From: JBHOQX01 sp042408595
Lineage (GTDB): Bacteria > Chloroflexota > Chloroflexia > Chloroflexales > Roseiflexaceae
Direction of reading: 5' to 3'
Assembly (NCBI GenBank): GCA_042408595.1
Contig: JBHOQX010000003.1
Span: forward strand, 1 to 64,000
Length of the DNA stretch: 64,000 bases
This document shows, in pieces, positions 7,205-15,753 of the stretch (position 1 is the first letter of the stretch; the number at the start of each line of letters is the position of its first letter). A model generated the notes under the pieces. That model had not been told where the DNA came from and made no database searches. It worked only from the letters and a program-made list of their open reading frames with translations. Position numbers and translations under genes: made by a program.

Positions 7205-8632
7205 TTACGCCGAGATCGCCTGGGCCTGCGGCAGGCGCACCGCGCCCAGGGTCGGCTGGGTGCCGAGCCGCCGCCCCAGTGCGTGGATCACATCGGCCAC
7301 GATCGCCACCACCTGGTCGGCGTCGTCCTGGGGGATGTTGAGCGGCGGTGCGAGCTGGATCACCGGGTCGAGCCGGTCGTCGGCGCGGCAGATCAGCCCG
7401 CGCTGGCGGAACTGGTCCGAGAGCCAGGCCATGAGGTTCGGCTCCTCCAGCGGCTGCCTGCTCGCGCGGTCGCGCACCAGCTCCAGCGCGATGAACAGGC
7501 CCTTGCCGCGGATGTCGCCGACGTTCGGGTGGTCGCCGACGGCGGCGCGCAGCTCGCGCAGCATGGAGTCGCCCAGCGCTGCCGAGCGTGCCGGCAGTTG
7601 CTCGCGCTCCAGGATGGCGATGTTCGCCAGGGCCGCCGCGCAGGCCGCCGGGTGGCCGCCGAACGTCACGCCGTGCATGAACTTGTCGCCCTCATCCCCC
7701 AAGAAGGCGTCGGCGATCTCCGGGCGCACCATCACCGCGCCCAGCGGTGCGTAGCCGGAGGTGATCCCCTTGGCGCAGGTCATGATGTCCGGCACGAAGC
7801 CGAGCGCCGTCGAGCCGAACCACGCGCCGACGCGGCCGAAGCCGCAGATCACCTCGTCGGCGATCAGCACGATGCCGTAGTGGTCGCAGATCTGGCGGAC
7901 GCGCTGCATGTAGCCGGGGGGCGGCACAATCGCGCCGCCGCTGTTCTGCACCGGCTCCATGATGATCGCGGCGATCGTCGCCGGCCCCTCGAACTCGATC
8001 AGGCGCTCGATCTCATCGGCGCAGATGCCGCGGCAGCGCCCGGCGAGCGCGCAGTAGTCGCAGCGGTACTCGTGCGGCAGCGGCACATGCCGCGCGCCCG
8101 GCAGCAGCGGCCCGAAGCCGTTGCGGATGCCGGTCAGCCCATTGACCGACAGGGCGCCCATGCTCGTGCCGTGGTAGGCCACGCGGCGCGCGATCGTCTT
8201 GGAGCGGTCGGCGAAGCCGCGCTTGCGCTGGTATGCCTTGGCGAGCTTGAGCGCCGCCTCGACCGCGTCGGAGCCGCCGGTGGTGAAGAAGGTCCGCGTC
8301 CGCGGGCCCATCGGGCTGAGCGCCGCCAGCGCGCCGGCGAGCCGGATCTGCGGCAAGCTGGGGAACGAAAACGGGGAGACGTAGGGGATCTCGAGCAACT
8401 GGTCGGTCATCGCCGCGACGATCTCGCGGCGCCCATACCCCGCGTTGACGCAAAACAGACCGGCAAGCGCATCGATATACACGTTGCCGTCCTGATCCCA
8501 AACGCGCGACCCTTCTCCGCGGGTGAGTATTATGGGCCGCGCGGAGGTACTGGAAAGGTGCCCCATCTGAAAGAAGTGCAGCCAGACGTTATCTGCCAGC
8601 GTCCGCTGCAGCGCCGGATCCACGGGAGACAT
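7205..8632 (-). CDS. Class III PLP-dependent aminotransferase (omega-transaminase group)
   Basis: A 475-residue protein, typical for class III transaminases. The start at ATG 8632 follows a strong AGGAGG site. The PLP-contacting motif LIADEVICGFGR holds the cofactor-binding Asp (259), and CAKGITSGYAPLG holds the Schiff-base Lys (288). TTGGSDAVEAALKLA (118-132) forms the phosphate-binding region. Four cysteines at 191-204 (CDYC, C, C) form a loop often seen in this subgroup. Likely donors are omega-amino acids or amines such as beta-alanine, putrescine or taurine, with pyruvate as acceptor; the sequence does not settle which. Confidence 0.9.
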   Translation of the reverse strand: MSPVDPALQRTLADNVWLHFFQMGHLSSTSARPIILTRGEGSRVWDQDGNVYIDALAGLFCVNAGYGRREIVAAMTDQLLEIPYVSPFSFPSLPQIRLAGALAALSPMGPRTRTFFTTGGSDAVEAALKLAKAYQRKRGFADRSKTIARRVAYHGTSMGALSVNGLTGIRNGFGPLLPGARHVPLPHEYRCDYCALAGRCRGICADEIERLIEFEGPATIAAIIMEPVQNSGGAIVPPPGYMQRVRQICDHYGIVLIADEVICGFGRVGAWFGSTALGFVPDIMTCAKGITSGYAPLGAVMVRPEIADAFLGDEGDKFMHGVTFGGHPAACAAALANIAILEREQLPARSAALGDSMLRELRAAVGDHPNVGDIRGKGLFIALELVRDRASRQPLEEPNLMAWLSDQFRQRGLICRADDRLDPVIQLAPPLNIPQDDADQVVAIVADVIHALGRRLGTQPTLGAVRLPQAQAISA

Positions 8633-9549
8633 GTTGTTCCTCCTGAAAGGCTCGTACGTGGAATGATGATTGATACGTGATGAATGGTGCATGGAACGGC
8701 ACGAAGATGCGGTGCCTGTACGCATCACTCAGCACTCACCATTCCATCGGTAAAGGTTGTGCTCAGTGTGACCGTGATTGGCTCTGTACGCTTGCGGGCT
8801 GCCCCCCACCGAGCGCCGGAAGGGGCAGGGCGCGCTCAGTTGCATGCTGGTCGAGTGAAACACACCTCCTCATCAAAGCCTTTCGGGACATGCCTCCGTG
8901 TAGAAGTGAAAAAGGGAAAATGGAAAGATGGAAAATGTGGTTAAGAGCGCCATTCCACATTTTTCACCTTCCATGTTTCACTTTACATTTGTCACTTCTC
9001 CGGGCACGGCTTCTAGGAGCAATCCGCCGGAAGGCGTCACCGGCGGGTCGTCCTGGGAACTTGCCGCAGCATCGCGGCAGGCGAGTAGCGTGGGCGTTAC
9101 CTCCGTCCCAGGCCTGGGCAACTACCCTGGATGGCTGACCAAGCGCGTCGAGTGCGGAGTGCAGTGTGCAGGGGTCTGCAATGATGAAGATGACACGATG
9201 CGCGGGCGATAGCGGCGTGGTTGGTCACCTGGCGACGCACGAGGCGCGCGTCCGTCCCGCGTTCATATTCATCGTTCCAGAGCCCCGCCCTCAGCCCTCA
9301 GCCCTCATCGCTCGTCCGGCCCAGTGGCGGGGAAACGTCTACATTGTCCGTTCGGCCTCCTTTCCGAGGGCCCGCAGACACGCCGCTGCGGGGCACTAAC
9401 CCGCTCGCGATGGCGTGCTGCATGGAGCCGTGATGAACCCTCCCTGATCGGCGGCGGGGGTGCCCGAGGCCCAACGGCCACGAACGGTCGGGCAATCGTC
9501 CGCCGCCCGCCGTCTGTCCGATCGGCGCCACGCGCGCCCAGAATGATCA
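8633..9549. other. Long intergenic region, repeat-rich, no convincing gene
   Basis: About 900 bp without a supported gene. It holds an AT-richer inverted-repeat block (8903-8998), a structured-looking stretch at about 9000-9140 with short complementary GC-rich segments, and low-complexity CCCTCAGCCCTCA-type DNA at about 9285-9310. Open frames here have no family resemblance and no good ribosome binding sites. I looked for T-box, cobalamin, glycine, SRP RNA and RNase P consensus elements on both strands and found none. Confidence 0.6.
8903..8998. repeat. Large imperfect inverted repeat
   Basis: The outer arms GAAGTGA (8903-8909) and TCACTTC (8992-8998) and the inner arms AAAATGTGG (8932-8940) and CCACATTTT (8955-8963) are perfect complements. 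The sequence between them is A/G-rich on the left and T/C-rich on the right, so a long imperfect hairpin can form. It is much more AT-rich than its surroundings. Confidence 0.7.
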
Positions 9550-10323
9550 CTACTCGGGTTCGGGCGGGCTGGCCGGTGCGCTGTCCGCGTCTGGCGGGGG
9601 GCCGCCCGGCTCGTCCCGCAGGAGCCGCATCACCCGGAAGGCCTCGGCATAGGGCAGGCCGCCGGCTTTGCCGGTCTCGGCGGCCCACTCACGGAGCCAC
9701 CGGCCGTCGCCCACCTCGACCTGGCTGCGGTGACAGCGCAGCGCCTCGATCTTGCGCTCCAGCGTCGCCGAGATGTCGACCCACGTGTTGGGATGCTCAG
9801 CCCCGGAGATCCAGAGCTCGCGCACCTTGTGTGGCTCGAACCCTTCGGCCAGCAGCTCCGGAAAGATCGGCCGCGTCTCGGCGCTGGGAAAGACGGCGTA
9901 GACCGCCGCCTCGGCTACGGCCCGGTGGTCTGGGTGGTTGATGTACTCGTCGCCGTAGAAGACGGCCGTCGGGTCGCCGCAGACCACTCGGTCGGGCCGG
10001 AGCTGGCGGATGATCCGCGTCAGCTCGCGCCGCAGCTCGATCGTCGGCTGGAGCGCCCCGTCGGGATAGCCGAGGAAGAGCACCTCGCGCACGCCGCAGA
10101 CCCGGGCGGCGCAGCGTTGCTCCTCCTCGCGCAGGCGCACGAGCGCGCGCAGGTCCTGATTCGGGTCGTTGCTGCCGGCCGCGCCGTCGGTCACGACGAC
10201 GTAGGTGATCTCGGCGCCTTCCGCCGCCCAGCGCGCCGCGCTCCCGCCGATCGAGAACTCGGCGTCGTCCGGGTGCGCGAAGATCGCCAGGATGCGCAGG
10301 GGAGATGGTGATCTGTCCGTCAT
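9550..10323 (-). CDS. PIG-L/LmbE family deacetylase
   Basis: A 257-residue protein starting at ATG 10323. The AHPDD motif (16-20) near the N-terminus and the later NHPDH motif supply the zinc ligands and catalytic aspartate of the PIG-L fold. The family removes acetyl groups from N-acetylglucosamine conjugates such as those in mycothiol, bacillithiol, teicoplanin or GPI precursors. The C-terminal 20 residues are proline-rich and probably disordered. No thiol-biosynthesis partner is adjacent, so the substrate is unknown. Confidence 0.9.
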   Translation of the reverse strand: MTDRSPSPLRILAIFAHPDDAEFSIGGSAARWAAEGAEITYVVVTDGAAGSNDPNQDLRALVRLREEEQRCAARVCGVREVLFLGYPDGALQPTIELRRELTRIIRQLRPDRVVCGDPTAVFYGDEYINHPDHRAVAEAAVYAVFPSAETRPIFPELLAEGFEPHKVRELWISGAEHPNTWVDISATLERKIEALRCHRSQVEVGDGRWLREWAAETGKAGGLPYAEAFRVMRLLRDEPGGPPPDADSAPASPPEPE

Positions 10324-10419
10324 ACAACCCGCTCGTCAAACTCCTCCCGCCCCTAGTCTACACCATGTGTCGCACATCTGTCCAGTGAATACGAGGACGT
10401 ACGCGGTCGCTCGCACCGC

Positions 10420-10520
10420 GGGAGGTGTGGCGGGCCGCACGCCCGCCACGCGGCTCTTTTGGAGCGCGCACGCGCGCCAAAGAAGAGTTCTTGGAGGGTC
10501 TTCGCCCCGCCACACCTCCC
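10420..10520. repeat. Structured repeat element with 15-bp perfect inverted ends
   Basis: The arms GGGAGGTGTGGCGGG (10420-10434) and CCCGCCACACCTCCC (10506-10520) are exact reverse complements. Inside, CTCTTTTGG...GCGCG and CGCGC...CCAAAGAAGAG form a second stem at about 10453-10488. The arm sequence recurs as GGGGAGGTGTGGCGGGC within the element at 50176-50278 and with one change in the element at 59912-60057, so the three are related. Confidence 0.82.
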
Positions 10521-10726
10521 CACCGCGCACATCCTGTGAATGGTTGGTGTGGAAAACACCCCGCCGGTGGGCGCCGCCACGGATTCTCTGCTGTGTCTGT
10601 GCTCCTACGTGTGGGCGGGTAGCGTAGGCACACTGAAATGCAGACGCGGGGCGCTCCCGGACACCGACGAGAGCTCCGCTGAGCGCCGGAGCTTCCGGCG
10701 CTCCTGAGCTGCCTGGCGTGTCGCGC

Positions 10727-10770
10727 TTGACAGGGCGCGCGATGGTGGTATTATTGATACTAGATATCAA
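10727..10770 (+). promoter_or_regulatory. Promoter with a palindromic operator-like site
   Basis: TTGACA (10727-10732) and TATTAT (10749-10754) are 16 bp apart. Immediately downstream, overlapping the expected transcription start, is TTGATACTAGATATCAA (10754-10770), with 6-bp arms TTGATA/TATCAA around a 5-bp centre. This fits a repressor operator. The first gene downstream is the DsrE-like gene at 10975, which leaves a leader of about 210 bp. The regulator is not identifiable here. Confidence 0.6.
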
Positions 10771-10974
10771 CATTCTCCTGATACGGTTCAGCGGGCCGGC
10801 ATCCCGCAGGTGCTGCTCGACCTGAACGGCCCCCGCTTTGGGCTGGCACGCGAGGATGTGATGTGTGCGCAGGCATCAGCGTCTATGCGGGGTGTAAGCA
10901 TCACGGGAACGGCCAGGTCGTACCATTAACCTCAGCGCTCACCTTGGTATCGGTCTCACTCTGGAGGAAACATC

Positions 10975-11340
10975 GTGAAAGTCGCCTATATCTTCAGTAC
11001 CTCGGGGCATACCGCCAGCTACAAACTGGGCAAGATGATCTTGCCGCAACTGGAAGAAGGCCGCCACGGCGCCGAGGTGGTCGGGATGTTCTTCTTCGAC
11101 GACAACACCTTTGTGCTCCAGCGCGGCAACCCGATCGGCGAGCGGCTGGCGCAGGTCGCGGCGAATCGGGGCATCCTGCTCATGATGTGCGACCAGTGCG
11201 CGCTGGAGCGCCACCTGGCGAGCGGCGCGCCGGGCCAGGCCACGCCCACCAACGTGGTCGACGGCGTGACGGTCGGCTGCTTCCCCGACCTGTACGCCGC
11301 GCTGGCGCCCGCGGCGCCCGACCAGATCATCACGCTGTAG
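10975..11340 (+). CDS. DsrE-related protein, SaoD-like
   Basis: A 121-residue protein starting at GTG 10975, eight bases after GGAGGA. It begins MKVAYIFSTSGHTASYKLG and contains MILPQLEEGRHGAEVVGMFFFDDNT and MCDQCALER, which resemble the SaoD branch of the DsrE/DsrF fold. DsrE-fold proteins handle sulfane sulfur or act as small accessory subunits. The Cys pair in CDQC is a candidate reactive site. The rest of a sao operon is not present, so its role here is open. Confidence 0.7.
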   Translation: MKVAYIFSTSGHTASYKLGKMILPQLEEGRHGAEVVGMFFFDDNTFVLQRGNPIGERLAQVAANRGILLMMCDQCALERHLASGAPGQATPTNVVDGVTVGCFPDLYAALAPAAPDQIITL

Positions 11341-11527
11341 GGCGCATCCAGAGCACACCATCTCCGCAGCAACGGCTCGTTGCATCGCTCCAGGCGTGCG
11401 GCCGTACCCTCCTGCGCGGCACTGCCCATCGGGCGGTGCGCCCGGAAGGATTCAAAAGTGACACCCCCTGTCACAGCACGGTGCTACGCTCCCCGGGGTG
11501 CAGTGTTCAGGCGAACGGGGTGCAACC

Positions 11528-12364
11528 ATGCAACGATTAGCGGGCACGGTGGCGGTGGTAACGGGCGCGAGCCGGGGGGTCGGGCGAGGCATTGCGGAGG
11601 TGCTCGGTTCGGAAGGCGCCACGGTGTATGTCACCGGGCGGAGCGTGCGCGGCAACTCCACCCGGGCGCGGCTACCGTGCGCCACGGTGGAAGACACCGC
11701 CGAGGCGGTGACGGCGCGCGGCGGGGTTGGCATCCCGATGCGCTGCGACCATACTGTCGATGCCGATATTCAAGCGCTTATTGCGCGCGTCGAGGCTGAG
11801 CAAGGCCGCCTCGATCTGTTGGTCAACAACGCCTGGGGTGGGTACGAGGGGTACGACGATACCTTTGATGCCCCGTTCTGGGAACAACCGATCGCTCGGT
11901 TCGACGCGATGCTCACGGCGGGCCTGCGTGCGCATCTCGTCACCACATACTACGCCCTCCCGGTGTTGTTCGCCCAGCGCCACGGGCTGATCATCAACAC
12001 CACACTGGAGATCGACCCATCGTTCTATGACATGGCGCTGTTCTATCGCACCACCAAACTGGCGATCAACTATATGACATTTGGCATGGCGCACGATCTC
12101 CATCAGCGCGGCGGCTATCCGATCGCCGCTATCGCGCTGGCCCCCGGCTGGACGCGCACCGAGGAGGTGATGGAGTTGTTCGAGCAGGGGGTGTACACCC
12201 CGCAGCAGCTCGCAGAGACCGAGTCGGTCGAATACATCGGGCGTGCGGTGGTGGCGCTCGCCACCGACCCACAGGTGTTGCAGAAAACGGGCAGAACGTT
12301 GCGCGTGCGCGACCTCGCCCGCGAGTACCACTTCACCGATATCGACGGCCGCCAGCCAGCCTGA
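11528..12364 (+). CDS. Short-chain dehydrogenase/reductase, DHRS1-like
   Basis: A 278-residue protein starting at ATG 11528. The Rossmann motif TGASRGVG (12-19), NNAWGG and the catalytic YRTTK (YxxxK form) are present. The insert after NNAWGGYEGYDD, with FWEQP, resembles the DHRS1 subgroup, whose members reduce carbonyls with NAD(P)H. The ribosome binding site is weak. Upstream, GTGACACCCCCTGTCAC (11458-11474) is a palindrome with 6-bp arms at a position where an operator might lie. The substrate cannot be deduced from the neighbours. Confidence 0.85.
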   Translation: MQRLAGTVAVVTGASRGVGRGIAEVLGSEGATVYVTGRSVRGNSTRARLPCATVEDTAEAVTARGGVGIPMRCDHTVDADIQALIARVEAEQGRLDLLVNNAWGGYEGYDDTFDAPFWEQPIARFDAMLTAGLRAHLVTTYYALPVLFAQRHGLIINTTLEIDPSFYDMALFYRTTKLAINYMTFGMAHDLHQRGGYPIAAIALAPGWTRTEEVMELFEQGVYTPQQLAETESVEYIGRAVVALATDPQVLQKTGRTLRVRDLAREYHFTDIDGRQPA

Positions 12365-12585
12365 GCGACGGTGCGGCCGGCACGGGCCGGGTGGCGCGCC
12401 GCCGCGTTGACCGTCGCATCGCTCGCGTGCTAGACTCGGGAGGCGCAGCGCCGCTCCCGTTAGCGCGATCCCACGGCCATCGTGTGCTCGGTGTCGGGGC
12501 GTAGGGCGCTGGCGTTCCACTGACCGCGATCGACGCTGGCGCGCGCCAGCCTGGAAAGACTCCGCGATGCCGCGCCTGCTGGTGC

Positions 12586-12880
12586 TTGTGTTGTTTGGCC
12601 GCCACGTTGTATATGACCGGTGTGAGCTGGACGGTGCAGATCGTGCGGTACCCGCTGTTCGCGCTGGTGGGGGCGGCGGAGTTTGCACCCTTCCATGCCG
12701 CGCACGCGGCCCGTATCACACCGGTGGTCTTTGGCGCGATGAGGGCCGAACTGCTGAGCGCCCTGGCGTTGCTGGTGGTGCGCCCGGCGTGGGCCCCCGG
12801 CTGGCTCGCCTGGGCCGGCGCGGCCTGCGCCGTGGCGACCTGGGCGCTCACCGGCCTGGTTCAGGTGCCGCAGCACACCC
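12586..12880 (+). pseudogene. DUF1772-like membrane protein, 3' end lost to an IS remnant
   Basis: The frame encodes LYMTGVSWTVQIVRYPLFALVG followed by HAAHAARITPVVFGAM and two hydrophobic helices, then LTGLVQVPQH, the pattern of DUF1772-like small membrane proteins. Homology stops at about 12880, where the complement of an ISL3-type transposase begins, so the last part of the gene is missing. The 5' end is also doubtful: only a TTG at 12586 fits, and an out-of-frame ATG lies just upstream. The gene is probably dead. Confidence 0.6.
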
Positions 12881-13310
12881 TTCGGCGTCGGGCAGCGCCT
12901 GCCGCAGCCGGCGGACTTCCTGTTTGCGCCGATCGTCGACGACATCGCGATCGTGGCGGGCAACGTGGAACCGGTCAATAACGACGGTCGCGTGGGGCAG
13001 CGCCTCCTGCACAGCTGTGCCGTAGCCCTCCCCCATGTCGGTACACACCGTCGTGATGGCCGTCTGTCGGTCGACTGGCAGTGCCTGCAACCAGGTCACG
13101 ACCGTGACCTTCAAGCGGTCTGGCAGCACGGCGAGCAGGTGGAGCGTGCTATCGATCGCATGCCCGGTCAGGACGGCGACAACGTTCCGGTAGCCTTTGG
13201 TACGCGCAATCGCGTCGACTCCGAGCATGGTCAGCGTCGGCAGCGTCGTCCCATCCACGGTCGTAGCGACCCAGCGGTCGAGGACTTGCGCCAGGCGAAC
13301 TTACTCGGCC
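12848..13310 (-). pseudogene. ISL3 family transposase remnant
   Basis: On the minus strand the frame reads LGVDAIARTKGYRNVVAVLTG, then VCTDMGEGYGTAVQEALPHA and VVIDRFHVARHDRD, which are signatures of the ISL3 DDE transposase core. Upstream the frame meets a TAA before the N-terminal helix-turn-helix, and downstream it runs into the truncated DUF1772 gene, so both ends are missing. No terminal inverted repeats were found. The element is inactive. Confidence 0.75.
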
Positions 13311-13494
13311 CGCTGGTGCTGCTGCAGCAGGCCTCGCCGTGCGCGCGGCTGCAGTGACCATTCCCGTGACGGCGGCTGAAGCTGGACCGTCCAATATCAT
13401 GCGACATATCCCTGCCGCCTCCCCCGCGCACGGCGGTGAGGTATAATGCCCGTGCCATGTGAAGGCCGCAGCGAAGCAGAGATCAGAAGGGCGG

Positions 13495-14283
13495 ATGGCA
13501 GCAGAAGCAACAAACCTCGACGCGCGCCCGGCGCGGGCGGCGGCCCGGCTGTGGGAGATCGACGCCCTGCGCGGCCTGGCTGTGGTGCTGATGATCTTCT
13601 ATCACCTGGTGTGGGATCTGTCCTACTTCGGCATCTACCAGGCCAATATCGCCGGCCTCGGCTGGCAGGCGTTCGCCCGCGGCATCGGCTCGACCTTTGT
13701 CTTCCTCCTCGGCCTCTCGATGGTCTTGCGCGAGGCGCGCCGCCCCGCCGCGGCGGGCGCGTGGTCGTTCGCGGCGTTCCGGCCCTATCTGCGGCGCGGC
13801 CTGCTGATTTTTGCCTGCGGCCTGATTATCACGCTCGTGGCGCATGTCGCCGTCGGCCCGGGGGCGATCCTGTTCGGCATCCTGCACCTGCTCGGCCTGG
13901 CGCTGATCCTGGCCTATCCCTTTCTGCGCTGGCCCGCGCCGGCCAGCCTCGCGGCCGGGATCCTCTGCCTGGCGGTCGGTTTCTACCTGTTCACCCTGCA
14001 AGTCGACACCTGGGCGCTGGTCTGGCTTGGGCTGCAGCCGCGCGGCGTGGTGATGGTCGACCACTACGGGCTGCTACCCTGGTTCGGGATGGCGCTGCTG
14101 GGGGTATGGGCCGGCAAGGTCTGGTACCCGGCGGGGGCGCGCGCCTTCGCCCTACCCGCGGCGGGCGACGGCGCCGCCGTCCGTGGGCTACGCTTCCTCG
14201 GGCGCCATTCGCTGGCGATCTACCTGCTGCACCAGCCGATCCTGATCGGCATGTTCTATGCACTCGGGTACGGGCGAGGGTAG
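13495..14283 (+). CDS. DUF1624 heparan-alpha-glucosaminide N-acetyltransferase-like membrane protein
   Basis: A 262-residue multi-pass membrane protein. The opening LWEIDALRGLAVVLMIFYHLVWDLSYF carries the RG-LAV-MI-YH signature of the HGSNAT catalytic (DUF1624) family, with a conserved His in the first helix. Later segments include FLGRHSLAIYLLHQP, typical of acyltransferase membrane domains. ATG 13495 is chosen for its upstream AAGGG; a GTG at 13459 is in frame but lies only about 12 bp after a TATAAT (13442-13447). The family moves acyl groups across or at the membrane; the acceptor here is unknown. Confidence 0.85.
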   Translation: MAAEATNLDARPARAAARLWEIDALRGLAVVLMIFYHLVWDLSYFGIYQANIAGLGWQAFARGIGSTFVFLLGLSMVLREARRPAAAGAWSFAAFRPYLRRGLLIFACGLIITLVAHVAVGPGAILFGILHLLGLALILAYPFLRWPAPASLAAGILCLAVGFYLFTLQVDTWALVWLGLQPRGVVMVDHYGLLPWFGMALLGVWAGKVWYPAGARAFALPAAGDGAAVRGLRFLGRHSLAIYLLHQPILIGMFYALGYGRG

Positions 14284-14311
14284 GGGTGGCGCCTCCCCTT
14301 GAACTCGCCGT

Positions 14312-14956
14312 TCACTCGCCTCCCGCGCCGTTGAGCGTGGCGAGCGAGCACGCCTCGCCGCTGTACAGGTAGCGCTCGAAGTTGGCTCTGCGTGCCGGCC
14401 ACTCGCCGTCCAGCATGGCGAACCACGCGGTGTCGCGGTTGCGCCCCTTGACCACCATATGCTGCCGGAACAGCCCCTCCGGCTGGAAGCCCATCCGCCG
14501 GGCGGCGGCCTTGCTGCGCTCGTTCTCGTTGTTGCATTTCCACTCTACCCGCCGGTAGCCCAGTTCGTCGAACAGGTAGCGGAGCAGCAGGTAGGTCGCC
14601 TCGGTGTTGACCCGTGTGCGTTGCACCAGCGGCGAGTACCAGATGTTGCCGAGTTCGGCGCGGCCCATCGGCGCGGCGATGCTCATGATCGCGATCAGGC
14701 CGACCTTGCGCCGGTGCTCCAGGCTCGTCGCGGTGAAGAAGATCGGGTCGGCGAGCGGCTGCACGCTGCGCAGCCAGGCGAGCATCTCCGCCTGCGAGGC
14801 GAACGGCCCGACCGACATGTACGTCCAGAGCGCCCGGCACTCCGGCGGCTCGTGCGAGAGCGCATACAGGTCCACGATGTCCGCCTCGGCGTCGAGCGGG
14901 GCCAGGGCGACATAGCGCCCGGCTCGCGCGATTCGCTCAGGATACGGCCAGCTCAT
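14312..14956 (-). CDS. GNAT family N-acetyltransferase (RimJ/RimL-like)
   Basis: A 214-residue protein with a GGAGGTG site before ATG 14956. The order is an N-terminal LAPLDAEADIVDLYAL strand-helix, a central VGLIAIMSI strand, GNIWYSP, then TYLLLRYLFDELGYRRVEWKCNNENERSKAAARRMGF, the acetyl-CoA binding and C-terminal core of RimL/RimJ-like enzymes. Members acetylate protein N-termini or small amines. Its start overlaps the end of the frameshifted flavin-binding pseudogene, so the two were probably once co-transcribed. Confidence 0.88.
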   Translation of the reverse strand: MSWPYPERIARAGRYVALAPLDAEADIVDLYALSHEPPECRALWTYMSVGPFASQAEMLAWLRSVQPLADPIFFTATSLEHRRKVGLIAIMSIAAPMGRAELGNIWYSPLVQRTRVNTEATYLLLRYLFDELGYRRVEWKCNNENERSKAAARRMGFQPEGLFRQHMVVKGRNRDTAWFAMLDGEWPARRANFERYLYSGEACSLATLNGAGGE

Positions 14957-15615
14957 CGTCACCTCCGGGGGCGCGGCGGCAGCGCCGGATAGAATCGGGA
15001 ACTGCGATCCCGTCGCGCAGGTACAGATCGGCCACCGGCGTGCCGGCGGTCTGCCACAGCGGCAGCACGCCAGCCCAGATGGGCAGCTCCAGATCGTCCG
15101 CATCGTCCGTTGGCGGGCCGGTGCGAATCTTGGCGGATGTGCTCGTGATCGGCACCGCGACGATCAGCGTCTGCTGCAGTTCGACCCGGTTCGGCGGGCG
15201 GGCCTCCGCCCAGCGGCCCGGGATGAGCCGTTCGGTGAAGCGCTCGCGCGGCGCGTTGTTCCGCGTCGCCGGTGACCGGCTGGCCGCGGCCGGACAGCAC
15301 CGCCGAGCGGTAGTTGACCGAGTGGTGAATGACCGGGCGCGCCAGCACGAGCCCATCCACGAGTGTCACGGCGATGCAGCCCTCGCCGCCGGCCGCGGCG
15401 TGGCGCAGCAGAAGGCGAGCGCGCGCCGTGCAGCAGGATGGTGTCGCCGTCGCGGGCGTGGCGCGCCAGCAGGACGAACGGCTGGCCGCCCTGGACAAAG
15501 CAGACATGGCAGATCAGCGCTTCGTCCACCATCAAATGGTTGCGGCGTCGTAATGGCCACGCTCGGGGATGCGGCACACCGTGTTGCGGGCATTTGGCGG
15601 AAAAGTCTGGGACAT
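14937..15615 (-). pseudogene. Pyridoxamine 5'-phosphate oxidase-like flavoprotein, frameshifted
   Basis: Starting at ATG 15615, the reading needed to follow one protein changes frame at about 15538, 15425 and 15260. The pieces are SQTFPPNARNTVCRIPERGHYDAATI, then MVDEALICHVCFVQGGQPFVLLARHARDGDTILLHG, then GGEGCIAVTLVDGLVLARPVIHHSVNYRSAV, then RFTERLIPGRWAEARPPN. Together they match a split-barrel FMN-binding protein of about 215 residues. Three shifts in one gene suggest a pseudogene, although clustered sequencing errors would look the same. Confidence 0.75.
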
Positions 15616-15753
15616 GGTTGGTTCTCCGTCGATCTGCGGTTGCGGCCGATCCTACCGCGCCAGCGTCGTGGACACAAGGGCCATTCCCGGCTACAATGAC
15701 CGGGCCAATCCTGTTTGCTGCCTGGAGCGCCACCACGGCCACGGAGGGCACAC

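Larger units (their letters stand above)
10324..10974. other. Intergenic region with a structured repeat and a promoter
   Basis: About 650 bp hold a 101-bp structured repeat (10420-10520) and a promoter with a palindrome (10727-10770). A short open stretch at about 10787-10860 reads GIPQVLLDLNGPRFGLARED in one frame and may be a decayed gene fragment, but it has no start, ribosome binding site or recognised family. Confidence 0.5.

Noticed and set aside
9000..9140. Possible riboswitch or structured RNA upstream of the aminotransferase
   Set aside because: Short complementary segments exist on both strands, but no T-box, cobalamin, glycine, guanidine, SRP or RNase P consensus could be matched, so it is noted only as part of the gap.
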